Assembly: GCA_036266155.1 (NCBI GenBank)
Contig: DATANR010000226.1
Span: 1-29,751, forward strand
Reading direction: 5' to 3'
From: SIAJ01 sp036266155
GTDB lineage: Bacteria; Planctomycetota; Planctomycetia; Gemmatales; Gemmataceae
Length of the DNA: 29,751 nt
The translations under genes were made by a program, and so were the position numbers. How positions within the stretch are numbered: the stretch's first letter is position 1; every line of letters begins with the position of its first letter. Below are positions 1 to 8,300 of the stretch, piece by piece. The notes below the pieces were generated by a model. It ran no database searches. It had not been told where the DNA came from and saw only the letters and a list, made by a program, of their open reading frames with translations.

Positions 1-33
1 TTTAGCGTTCGTCCCGTCGGGACGAACGCTAAA
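1..33. repeat. Perfect inverted repeat (hairpin) at the window edge
   Basis: Bases 1-16 and 18-33 are exact reverse complements around a single central T, and the arm may continue outside the window. It could be a transcript-end hairpin of a gene to the left. It lies 32 bases before the start at 66, so it could also sit in that gene's leader. No T-tract follows on the + strand, so calling it an intrinsic terminator is only an inference. Confidence 0.75.
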
Positions 34-65
34 CGGGTTCCTTTCCGCGAACGAGCATTTCAATC

Positions 66-1493
66 ATGATCTCTCCCTCCACTTACCGCCCCTACAAAAA
101 CCTCCCGCCGCTCGCCGGCCTCGCGACGCACGAGGAGGCCGCGAAGCCGGGCCTGGGCATCGAAGAGTGCGTCACGCGTCTGAAGCGCTTCCACTACGCC
201 TTCAAACGCCTCTTCGAAATCCTCACCGCCCGCATCACAGCCGAGCCAATTTATGAGTTGAAAACGGCGTTCGCGTATCACGCATACTTGTGTGCGGAAC
301 ATGCCGATGCTCTGCGTACGCGAATCGGCGAAATGCGGGAGCCGCCGCTGGGATTGGAAGCAGTGCCGCATCCGGCGCTGGAAGTATTTTTCGATGAGAT
401 TCTGGCGGCACCTACAACGGAAGATCTAATCTGGGGCATCTACCAGATGGCCCTTCATTACCTCATCACCGACATTGAGGCCTACCAGGGCGCGACGAAT
501 CCGCTGACGGATGCCCCGAGCCGGCGGGTGCTGAAGTTCGCTCTGTTCGAACTCAACGAGATGAGGGAGTTCGGCCGAAAGGTACGCGAAGAGTTTCGTG
601 CGCCGTCGGAGGGCTCGGTGTGGATCAACGTACTTGAAGCCTTGATCGAAGAAGCCGGAGGGATCAGCGGCACATGGACGGCTTCCGACAACGGGACCCC
701 ACGCATGTATTCCAAGACGCCCCACAAGTATGACCCCATCCCCAAGCGCGACGAACGCTGGCAGGACCTCTGGAACCAGGGCGTCAATCCCGAAGCGTTC
801 ATGTACGATCCGGCTCAGCCGACGAAGCCGAAGGCGCTGATGATGCTCTTCAAACGGCTGCGTGAGATCGACGTCCCGGAGATGATGGCCAGCATCCTGA
901 CCGAGACCAAGGGCAAGCCGTGGCGGTTTTATCGAGACATGAGCCGGCAACTCTGGGACGAGGCCCGGCACGCGATGATGGGCGAGGTCGGCTTCGTCGC
1001 GCTCGGCGTCGACTGGACCAAGGCTCGTGTGACGCACAACTGGTCGCTGCGGCTGAATACCGAATGCACGCCGATGGAACGGCACGCGGTGCTCTACTTC
1101 ATCGAGCAGGGGCTGATGACCAAGACCGGCAAGCGCTTCGAATGGGAACTCGGCGTCGGCTCCGGCATCCCGCTGATGGCGACGATCCAGGACTTCGACT
1201 GGGCCGACGAGGTGCTGCACGCGGCGATCGGCCGGCAGTGGTACATCCCGCTCTTCGAGAACATCAACAAGGCCCTCGAATACGGCGACCAGTGCTGGAG
1301 CCGAATCCTGAGCAACTGGCAAGTGGTCAAGGATCAGGGGCTGACACAGCACGAGAACTGGTGGCCGGCGATCTATCGGCAAGCGTGCGAAGCCTGGGGC
1401 GAGGCACCGGATCCGCAGGTGTTGGCGTATTCAACGACGTATGAAGGCAAGCGTGCGGACTTGAAGGAGGTCGGGGCGGGAGCGAGCGGATGA
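66..1493 (+). CDS. Ferritin-like (putative diiron) protein of unknown substrate
   Basis: This encodes a 475-residue soluble protein with no signal peptide or membrane segment. The sequence suggests a helical bundle with metal-ligand-like residues: Glu64 and His72 around the segment FAYHAYLCAEH, Glu78-His79, and a clear ExxH pair at Glu299-His302 in DEARHAMMGE. These are typical of the ferritin-like superfamily, which binds two iron atoms and performs oxidation or storage chemistry. The protein is longer than a plain ferritin and I cannot name its exact family. The C-terminal part is rich in Trp and Tyr. The ATG at 66 has no good Shine-Dalgarno sequence, but no better start is visible. It stands alone, facing a convergent oxidoreductase gene, and a large hairpin starts three bases after its stop. 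The ferritin-like fold is an inference; the coding call is firm. Confidence 0.8.
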   Translation: MISPSTYRPYKNLPPLAGLATHEEAAKPGLGIEECVTRLKRFHYAFKRLFEILTARITAEPIYELKTAFAYHAYLCAEHADALRTRIGEMREPPLGLEAVPHPALEVFFDEILAAPTTEDLIWGIYQMALHYLITDIEAYQGATNPLTDAPSRRVLKFALFELNEMREFGRKVREEFRAPSEGSVWINVLEALIEEAGGISGTWTASDNGTPRMYSKTPHKYDPIPKRDERWQDLWNQGVNPEAFMYDPAQPTKPKALMMLFKRLREIDVPEMMASILTETKGKPWRFYRDMSRQLWDEARHAMMGEVGFVALGVDWTKARVTHNWSLRLNTECTPMERHAVLYFIEQGLMTKTGKRFEWELGVGSGIPLMATIQDFDWADEVLHAAIGRQWYIPLFENINKALEYGDQCWSRILSNWQVVKDQGLTQHENWWPAIYRQACEAWGEAPDPQVLAYSTTYEGKRADLKEVGAGASG

Positions 1494-1495
1494 TG

Positions 1496-1603
1496 AACGT
1501 AGCCTTCTCGCTCTGCGAGAAGGTTGCAAGCTGGCTCCTTGCAGAGCGTCACTTCGGAGCCGAGCTTGCATTCTTCTCGCGGAGCGAGAAGGCTACGTTT
1601 TTT
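1496..1603 (+). terminator. 104-nt near-perfect stem-loop with T-tract
   Basis: Bases 1496-1538 pair with 1556-1599 over about 43 positions, with only three mismatches and one bulged base, leaving a 17-nt loop. The outer 18 bp are perfect. Six Ts follow (1598-1603), so it can act as an intrinsic terminator for the gene ending at 1493. The convergent gene stops at 1602, inside the same element, so the hairpin could serve both transcripts. The arms are much longer than an ordinary terminator, which also suggests a small palindromic repeat element. Confidence 0.8.
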
Positions 1604-2684
1604 ACTCCACTCCAACCGCCCGCCCACCATTGCTGGCCGACTTCACGCACGCATCCATCACGCGTTGCGTCTTGAGCGCAATCTCGCCCCACGTTTCATC
1701 GAGCTTGCCGCTCCCCACAATCGTCGAAAAGTTCCTGATCATGTTCGTCTCTTGCGCGTCCGGGTGCCCGTCGCTGTATTCGCTGACGGCATGTCGCCGT
1801 GGATGGCTTTCCCAGTGGTACGAGCAGTTCTTCACGTTGAACTTCGGCGTGTCCGCGATGAATGCCGACTCGCAGCCGAAGTACGGCAGCACGAAGTCCG
1901 CGACTTGGATCGACCCGCGCGTGCCACTGATGTGGGCCCACTGTTGCAGTTCCGTGCGGAACGAACAGTAGAAGCTCGCCGTCACGCCGGCCGGGTAGAA
2001 CAAATCGGCCGAGAACTCGGTTGGCACCTTGTTGTGGTCCGCGAGCAGGTGGCCGACGACACGTTCGGGCATCGCGTACTTCATCACGAACAACGAGAAG
2101 CGCAGGTTGTACCAGCCGAGGTCGCCAAGACAGCCGAGCGGTTCGAGTTCGCTCGTCGCCCGGATATTCGTCTTGAAGAACTCATCGGACGCTCGAAAGG
2201 TGAACTGGCTCGCGATCCGCCGCAGTTCGCCGATGGTTTCACCGTCGTCAATCGCCTGCCGCAACAACGGCAGCCGTTTGCCATGCATGAACATCACGCC
2301 GTCCATGAACTGCACGCGGTTCTTACGGCAGGCGTCGAGCATCACCTGTAAGTCGGCTGCGGTCGGCGCACACGGCTTTTCGCACAGCACATGCTTCCCG
2401 GCCTCCGCGGCCTTCACGACCCACTCGCGGCGAATGCCTGTCGGCAACGGAATGTAGACCGCGTCGACATCCTTGCGGCCAAGCAGTTCGTCGTACGTGC
2501 ACGCTTGCGGCTTCGCGGCAAATGGCACCTCGATCGAACATTCGTCGATGAACGTCTTCGCCTTGGCCACGTCGCGGCTACCAACGGCGGCAAGCGTCGC
2601 ATTCTCAGCCAGCCGGATGGCCTTCCAATTCTTGCGAGCGATGTTGGCGGTGCCGAGAATTCCCCAGCGGCAGACGGCGGACAT
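1602..2684 (-). CDS. Gfo/Idh/MocA family NAD(P)-dependent oxidoreductase
   Basis: This encodes a 360-residue cytoplasmic sugar-type dehydrogenase. The N-terminal Rossmann fold has the dinucleotide-binding stretch GILGTANIA at residues 8-16. The family motif Glu102-Lys103-Pro104 (in LCEKPCAPTA) is intact; its Lys is the usual catalytic residue. The C-terminal half fits the family's beta-sheet substrate domain. Members oxidise or reduce sugars, inositols and related polyols with NAD(P); the substrate cannot be read from sequence, though xylose or dihydrodiol dehydrogenase-like members are the closest in feel. The frame is open to 2792, but I chose ATG 2684 because it begins the Rossmann strand directly and has AGGA seven bases upstream. 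It is divergent from the aldehyde dehydrogenase, with 146 bp between the starts that probably holds both promoters. Confidence 0.92.
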   Translation of the reverse strand: MSAVCRWGILGTANIARKNWKAIRLAENATLAAVGSRDVAKAKTFIDECSIEVPFAAKPQACTYDELLGRKDVDAVYIPLPTGIRREWVVKAAEAGKHVLCEKPCAPTAADLQVMLDACRKNRVQFMDGVMFMHGKRLPLLRQAIDDGETIGELRRIASQFTFRASDEFFKTNIRATSELEPLGCLGDLGWYNLRFSLFVMKYAMPERVVGHLLADHNKVPTEFSADLFYPAGVTASFYCSFRTELQQWAHISGTRGSIQVADFVLPYFGCESAFIADTPKFNVKNCSYHWESHPRRHAVSEYSDGHPDAQETNMIRNFSTIVGSGKLDETWGEIALKTQRVMDACVKSASNGGRAVGVE

Positions 2685-2830
2685 GTGCGTTTCCTGATGG
2701 GTCACGAAGCATTCAGTCGATTGCTGTTTTTCTACAGCCTCGGTGAACTCCCGCCGAATTCCTTTGACTCTCGCATCCATCGCGGACGACAATAACCCTC
2801 TCCCAACTTCAACACCCGGAGCAACTCTCC

Positions 2831-4351
2831 ATGGCCGTTACCAAAACCCGTCCCAAGCTCGCGAAGATCGAGAACAAGGCGGTTGAGAAACCCAGCGCGA
2901 CCGCACGGCCGCGTGTGCCGGATCAGAAGATGCTCATCGGCGGCCGCTGGGTCGATGCCGTCAGCGGCAAGACATTCGAGACGCTCGACCCGTCGACCGG
3001 CGAAGTCATTTGCCGCGTGGCCGAGGGCGACAAGGCCGACATCGACCTCGCCGTGAAAGCCGCCCGTGCCGCTTTTGAAACCGGCCCGTGGAGCAAGATG
3101 AACGCCAGCGATCGCGGCCGCTTGATGCACAAGCTCGCCGACGCCATCGAAGCTAACAGCGCCGAGCTGGCCGCCCTCGAATCGCTCGACAACGGCAAAC
3201 CGTACACCGACGCGTTCTACATCGACCTGCCGCTGACCGTGAAGTGTTACCGCTATTACGCCGGCTGGGCCGACAAGGTGACGGGCAAGACGATCCCGAT
3301 TGACGGCAAATACTTCTGCTACACCCGCCACGAGGCGATGGGCGTCGTCGGCCAGATCATCCCGTGGAACTTCCCGCTTTTGATGCAAGCATGGAAGTGG
3401 GGCCCGGCCCTCGCGTGCGGCAACACGATCGTCCTGAAGCCGGCCGAACAGACGCCGATCACCGCTCTGCGCGTCGCCAAGCTGGCCCAGGAAGTCGGCT
3501 TCCCCGACGGCGTCATCAATGTGGTGCCCGGCTATGGCCCGACGGCCGGCGCCGCGCTCTCCAGTCACATGGACGTGAACAAAATCGCGTTCACCGGCGA
3601 AACGTCGACCGGCCAGATCGTGATGACCGCGGCCGCTCAAAGCAACTTGAAGCGCGTCAGCCTCGAACTCGGCGGCAAGTCGCCGAACGTGGTGTTCGCG
3701 GACGCCGATCTCGATGCGGCCATCGAAGGGGCCTACTTCGGCCTCTTCTTCAACCAGGGCCAGTGCTGCGTCGCCGGCAGTCGGCTGTTCGTCGAGGACA
3801 GCGTTTACGACGAATTCATCAAGCGCATGCTGGCGAAGGCCAAGAGCCGCAAAGTCGGCGACCCGTTTGAGACCGGCGTCGAACAGGGCCCGCAGATTTC
3901 GCAGGAGCAATTCGACCGCGTGATGAAGTACATCGCCTCCGGCAACAAGGAAGGCGCCAAGCGGCTCATCGGCGGCAACCGCGTCGGCTCGAAGGGCTAC
4001 TTCATCGAACCGACCGTCTTCGCCGACGTGACCGACGACATGACCATCGCGCGCGAAGAGATCTTCGGGCCGGTCATGAACATCATGCGCTTCAAGAATA
4101 TCGAAGAAGTCATCGATCGTGGCAACAAGACCTTCTACGGCCTCGCCGCCGCCGTCTGGACGAAGGACATTCAGAAGGCCCTACGCTTGTCGAACGCTCT
4201 GCGCGCCGGCACCGTGTGGGTGAACTGCTACGACGTCTTCGACGCCGCCGCCCCGTTCGGCGGCTTCAAGATGAGCGGCATCGGCCGCGAAATGGGCGAA
4301 TACGGCCTGTCGCTGTACACCGAGGTCAAGACGGTGATTATGTCGATGTGA
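2831..4351 (+). CDS. NAD(P)-dependent aldehyde dehydrogenase (ALDH superfamily)
   Basis: This encodes a 506-residue enzyme that oxidises an aldehyde to the carboxylic acid with NAD(P)+. The catalytic nucleophile is the second Cys of QGQCCVAGS, Cys313. The general base is Glu279 in LELGGKSPN. The cofactor-binding segment around FTGETSTGQ and the PWNFPLLM segment (IIPWNFP) are intact. It most resembles the broad-specificity ALDH1/2 and betaine-aldehyde dehydrogenase branch. About 35 residues at the N-terminus are rich in Lys, Ala and Pro and are extra compared with most bacterial members. GGAG lies nine bases before the ATG. The divergent Gfo/Idh/MocA gene could act in the same carbohydrate or polyol catabolism, but that link rests on position only. 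Confidence 0.95.
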   Translation: MAVTKTRPKLAKIENKAVEKPSATARPRVPDQKMLIGGRWVDAVSGKTFETLDPSTGEVICRVAEGDKADIDLAVKAARAAFETGPWSKMNASDRGRLMHKLADAIEANSAELAALESLDNGKPYTDAFYIDLPLTVKCYRYYAGWADKVTGKTIPIDGKYFCYTRHEAMGVVGQIIPWNFPLLMQAWKWGPALACGNTIVLKPAEQTPITALRVAKLAQEVGFPDGVINVVPGYGPTAGAALSSHMDVNKIAFTGETSTGQIVMTAAAQSNLKRVSLELGGKSPNVVFADADLDAAIEGAYFGLFFNQGQCCVAGSRLFVEDSVYDEFIKRMLAKAKSRKVGDPFETGVEQGPQISQEQFDRVMKYIASGNKEGAKRLIGGNRVGSKGYFIEPTVFADVTDDMTIAREEIFGPVMNIMRFKNIEEVIDRGNKTFYGLAAAVWTKDIQKALRLSNALRAGTVWVNCYDVFDAAAPFGGFKMSGIGREMGEYGLSLYTEVKTVIMSM

Positions 4352-4360
4352 TAACGCCTT

Positions 4361-4422
4361 CGTGGCATAACATTCCGATGTTGTGCGGCCTGCCCAGCAC
4401 AAGATCGGAATCTTATGCCACG
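4361..4422. repeat. 62-nt inverted repeat after the aldehyde dehydrogenase gene
   Basis: Bases 4361-4386 pair with 4397-4422 (26-nt arms with two mismatches) around a 10-nt loop. It begins ten bases after the aldehyde dehydrogenase stop and ends 33 bases before the next start. No T-tract follows, so it may stabilise the 3' end of the mRNA or separate two transcripts rather than be a classical terminator. Confidence 0.75.
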
Positions 4423-4455
4423 ACAACCAGGCCCGGGATCGCCAAGGAGCATCTG

Positions 4456-5040
4456 ATGAAAACGCTGGCGTGGGCTTCAGTTGCAAGTCTGGCCGTCGGC
4501 CTGCTCGCCGACGCGGCGCCGGCCCTGCGGGAGAACCCCAACCTCGTGACCAACGGCAGCTTCGAGGAGGGGCCGGACTTCGAGGTGCACAAACCGCTCG
4601 ATAAGGACTCGACCGAACTAAAAGGGTGGGTGGTGACTCGCGGGCAAATCGACGTCTGCCAGGAAAAGGACGGAACCTGGAAGGCGGCCGACGGGAAACG
4701 GTCGCTCGACCTGCATGGGTCGCCGGGATTCGGCGGCGTCCAGCAGACCCTTTCGACACGGGCCGGGAAGAAGTACCGGCTGACGTTTCAGATGACGGGC
4801 AATCCACAGGCCAACCTGACCGAGGCCAAATTGACGGTGCGGGCAGCCGGGATGGACAAGGAGTTCGCGGTGGACATGACCGGGGTGAGCCACGCGGACC
4901 CGAAGTGGCGGAAGATGACGTGGGAGTTCACGGCCACGGATAAGGCGACGGTCTTGGAAATCCACACGGCCATGCCGCCGACGTCGAACGCGTTCGGCGG
5001 GCCGATGCTGGACGACGTGAAGGTCGTGGCGATCGATTGA
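4456..5040 (+). CDS. Secreted choice-of-anchor C / DUF642-like protein
   Basis: This encodes a 194-residue exported protein. A signal peptide spans about residues 1-23 (MKTLAWASVASLAVGLLADA then APA). The mature part starts with the NLVTNGSFEEG motif and continues with GGVQQTLSTRAGKKYRLTF and a C-terminal GPMLDDVKVV. That pattern is characteristic of DUF642 / choice-of-anchor C galactose-binding-like beta-sandwich domains found on bacterial and plant surface proteins. Such domains are thought to bind carbohydrate; no catalytic residues are evident. I chose ATG 4456 because AAGGAG lies six bases before it and it begins the signal peptide; the frame stays open upstream to 4216 in overlap with the aldehyde dehydrogenase gene. 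It is probably a separate transcript. Confidence 0.85.
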   Translation: MKTLAWASVASLAVGLLADAAPALRENPNLVTNGSFEEGPDFEVHKPLDKDSTELKGWVVTRGQIDVCQEKDGTWKAADGKRSLDLHGSPGFGGVQQTLSTRAGKKYRLTFQMTGNPQANLTEAKLTVRAAGMDKEFAVDMTGVSHADPKWRKMTWEFTATDKATVLEIHTAMPPTSNAFGGPMLDDVKVVAID

Positions 5041-5358
5041 CGGCGCGACGGCGAGGCTCCGGCCGCTCCGCTCTCCTCGATGACTTTTCTCTGAGCGCGA
5101 CCCGACTCGGCCGCACGGATCCCGAAGGGATCGCAGAATGTAGCCGGCGGTCGAGCGTCCGCTCGACCGCCGGAACGCCGAATCCCCAATGCCGCCGACT
5201 CCGGAGGAGTCGCAGAACGTCGCGAACATCACACATCGATTGTCGGCGCGGGGAGCGTTCTTCGATCCGGTTGGGATCGGTTGGTGTAATGACGTCGCTT
5301 CGGTCCGGTGGTCGAGGTGACGCTCGATCAGGAACTCAGTTCTGCGATTCCTTCGGGA
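5041..5358. repeat. Gene-free stretch with degenerate hairpin repeats
   Basis: I see no convincing gene in this 318-bp convergent gap. It carries copies of a 21-nt unit made of a 6-bp stem, a 3-nt loop and a GCAGAA tail: 5118-5138 (GATCCC/GGGATC stem), 5197-5217 (GACTCC/GGAGTC stem, the pairing kept by compensatory changes), and an inverted copy at 5340-5360 that reaches into the stop codon of the minus-strand gene. A weaker partial copy is at 5264-5279. The rest is unremarkable GC-rich DNA. Confidence 0.65.
5144..5173. repeat. Perfect 14-bp GC-rich hairpin
   Basis: Bases 5144-5157 and 5160-5173 are exact reverse complements around a 2-nt loop. It lies directly after the first 21-nt repeat unit and may belong to the same element. 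It could end transcription on either strand between the two convergent genes, although no T-tract follows. Confidence 0.7.
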
Positions 5359-8300
5359 TCAAGTCGGCGCTTCGATACGCCGCGGTGGAAAGAATTCATC
5401 CCGCACCTTCCACACCGCTTCCATGTCCAGCTTCTCGCCGTCGAAGATGATCTGGCGGCTCGATTTGTCTTTGCGGTTCTTCAGGTAGCGCGTGACGTCC
5501 AACCAGCGGATCGATTGCTCGCCGGTTTGCTCGTCGGTCTGGCGGATGACGAGATACACGTCGACCGGCTGGCTGATCCAGTATTCCAGGTGGCGGTCGT
5601 TCTTCACGTCGAAGACTTCGCGGCCGTCGCTGCGCCGCGTGCGCCGGTACGAATTGCCGCTCTTGAGTTGCACGTAGATTTTCTTCCCGCTGGCTCGGCC
5701 ATCGTTGTCCTTGAATTCGACCTCGCCGTCGATGCCCTGGCCAAACTCGGGCAACGGTCGGAAAATCTGGTTCGCTTCGCCCGTGATCGCCTGCACGTGG
5801 CCATACAGGATTTGCTCCAGGGCCTGTTCGTCGAGTTGCCGCGTGGCCGTCTCCTCCATCTGCAAAATCTTCCTGGCGACGGGGTCGCTCTTCAACCGCT
5901 GTTCGATGTGATCGATGAGCAATACTTCCGTCCGGCATTTCTGGCAGACGATGGTCGTTTGCTTGTCGGCAAGCAGTTCGCGAATGACATCGAGATCCTT
6001 GAACGGGCGACTGCACTTCGGACACACATACCGCCGGTCGCGCGTCACGTCACAAGCGTACCGGGCCAAGTGCCGATGCACGTACTCGATGAAAATCACC
6101 TTCAACTCGTCCGGCGTCGCGACGTCGAAGAACAGGCTGATTGTCGCCTTGCCTTCGCCCTGTTGGTTGTCGATCTTCAGGCCCAGCAGTTGTTTCTTGC
6201 TGGAATTGAACTCGGCCGCGTTCCGCCACAGTTCCTTGTGTTCGAATTCCTGGCTATACCACAGCCGCACCACCAGCGTTGTCCAGATTGTCTGCCACTC
6301 GCCGCCGAACGTGTACGAGACGAACACGTCGGGCTGCCACGGGAAGTCTTTCTCGCGGCGGTACTGCGAGGGAAACACCAGCTGCCGACCGTGCGGCGTG
6401 TCCTCCGCGATGCACAGCGAGTGGTCCAGGAACGTCTGGACCATCGCCCGCAGCAGCAGCTCTTCGTCCGGCCGAGGCAGCCGGTCGACGCCGGTGAAGT
6501 CGAAGCCCGGATCGTAGATATCCGCCTCCAGCACGCAGCCGATCTCGTCCTTGTGGGCACGGGCCGAGCGGATGATCGCCCCGCCGTAGGCGCTCAGCAG
6601 TTCGGGTTGCAGCAGCACCAGGTCGCCGAACTTCAGCGACCGGGCCAAGCCGTGATTGGCCAGCAGCGTCACCGCCGTGCGCACGTCGGATTCGCCGAAC
6701 TGCTCGCCCGGCAGGGTCTGCTCCAGCCGCTGCGCCAGCTCCGCGAACCGCAGCAGGCGGATATCGGTTGCGTCGCGCATCTTTAGCAAGGCGTTTTTCA
6801 GCTCGGCCAACAGCCGGGGCGTGGCAGTCCACGGCAGCTTGTCCCAGGGTATGCTGTCCGCGATCAGTTGCTTGAGCTTCGACGGTTTTCCCGCGTTGGC
6901 CTGGTCCGAACAGTTTTCACCTGTCTTGGCGCTGGTGGCCAACCAGTCGGCTACGCGGTGCTCCTGGATGATCCGCTCAATCTTGGCATTGCCGATCTTC
7001 ATCCCGCCGACGTCGATTTGCGAGAAGATCAGCAGCCGGGCGGCTTCGCGTTTGGCGTCGTGGTTCTGGGCCGCCGTGTCGAGTGCCTTGAGCCAGTCGC
7101 CGGCCTCCGCAAACAGATCGTCCTTTTGCGGATTGATCAGCAGCAGAGCCAGCGCCGTCTCGTCGAGAAACAGCCGGTGGATCAGCCGGTAATCTTCTTG
7201 CCCGGCCAAGTCCCAGAGCAGAGCCTCACGATCGATCGTGGCATGGGACGGCAGGGGCAACGGCAAAGGCCAAACATTCATCCCGTGGGTGCGGTCCTTC
7301 ACGACGTACCTGTCTTCGATCAACCGATGCGCCAGCGACGTCTTCCCCACCGTCCCTTCGCCGAGCAAGACGACCTTGGCGTTGACATAGCGGCGTGTGA
7401 GCTCAGCAGAAGTGGTGGCGCGGACTCCGGTGAGGCGGTAGACGAAGATGATGCCACTAGCCGTGCCTACCACGAGCAGGGGATTTACGTGACTGAAGGC
7501 GACCGAAATTGGAGAAGCTCCTGTTTCGTAATTGATCACCTGCAAACACGCCCCCGACTTCCAGTCCCAGAGACGAACCGTCTTGTCCGTGAACCCCGTG
7601 GAGGCGATTAAGCTGCCATCGGGGGAAATCGCGACCGTCATTATGAAACTCTGATGGCCCTCCAGCGTCCCGACGCTGGTTCCAGCTCCCAAGTCCCAGA
7701 TTTTGACGGTTTTGTCGTCCGACCCCGAAACGGCAAACCGTCCGTTCGGCGCGAAATGGATGGAATTCACGGTGTTCGTATGGCCATTCAGCGTCGCCAG
7801 GCATTGTCCCGTTTCGAGGTTCCAGAGCCGGACCCGCCCGTCGCGATGCCCCGACAGCGCTTGCGTCCCCGCCGGATTGACGGCGGTGCCGAAAACGTCG
7901 TCTGCTTCGCCAGTCCCGCACTCGATCGTCTTCAGGCACTTGCCCGAAGCCAGGTCCCACAACCGGAGTGTCTTGTCGTCACCGCCGGACAACGCGACGT
8001 TTTTATCCCGCACCGCGACGACCGCACGAACCCAAGGAGCGTGACCTCTAAGCTCAGAGAATTCGTACCCGCTAATTACCTGCCAAAGGTGGACAGAGTC
8101 TGGAAAAGCCCCCGACAGAATCCGTTTCCCATCCGGCGTGATCGCGACGGACATCACGTTATGCGTATGCCCTTCCAGCGTCGCCCGGCACTGGCCGGTC
8201 GCCAGGTCCCAAATCTTGACCATCTTGTCGCGAGAGCCCGACGTCGCCCAGGTTCCATCTGGGCTAACCGCCACACTTCTAACCCAGTCCGTGTGCCCCG

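Noticed and set aside
2732..3910. Long minus-strand frame of 392 codons
   Set aside because: It is antisense to the aldehyde dehydrogenase, whose catalytic residues are intact; its composition is that of a GC-rich mirror frame.
5308..6786. Plus-strand frame of 492 codons
   Set aside because: It is antisense to the TIR multi-domain gene and shows no known domain or signal peptide.
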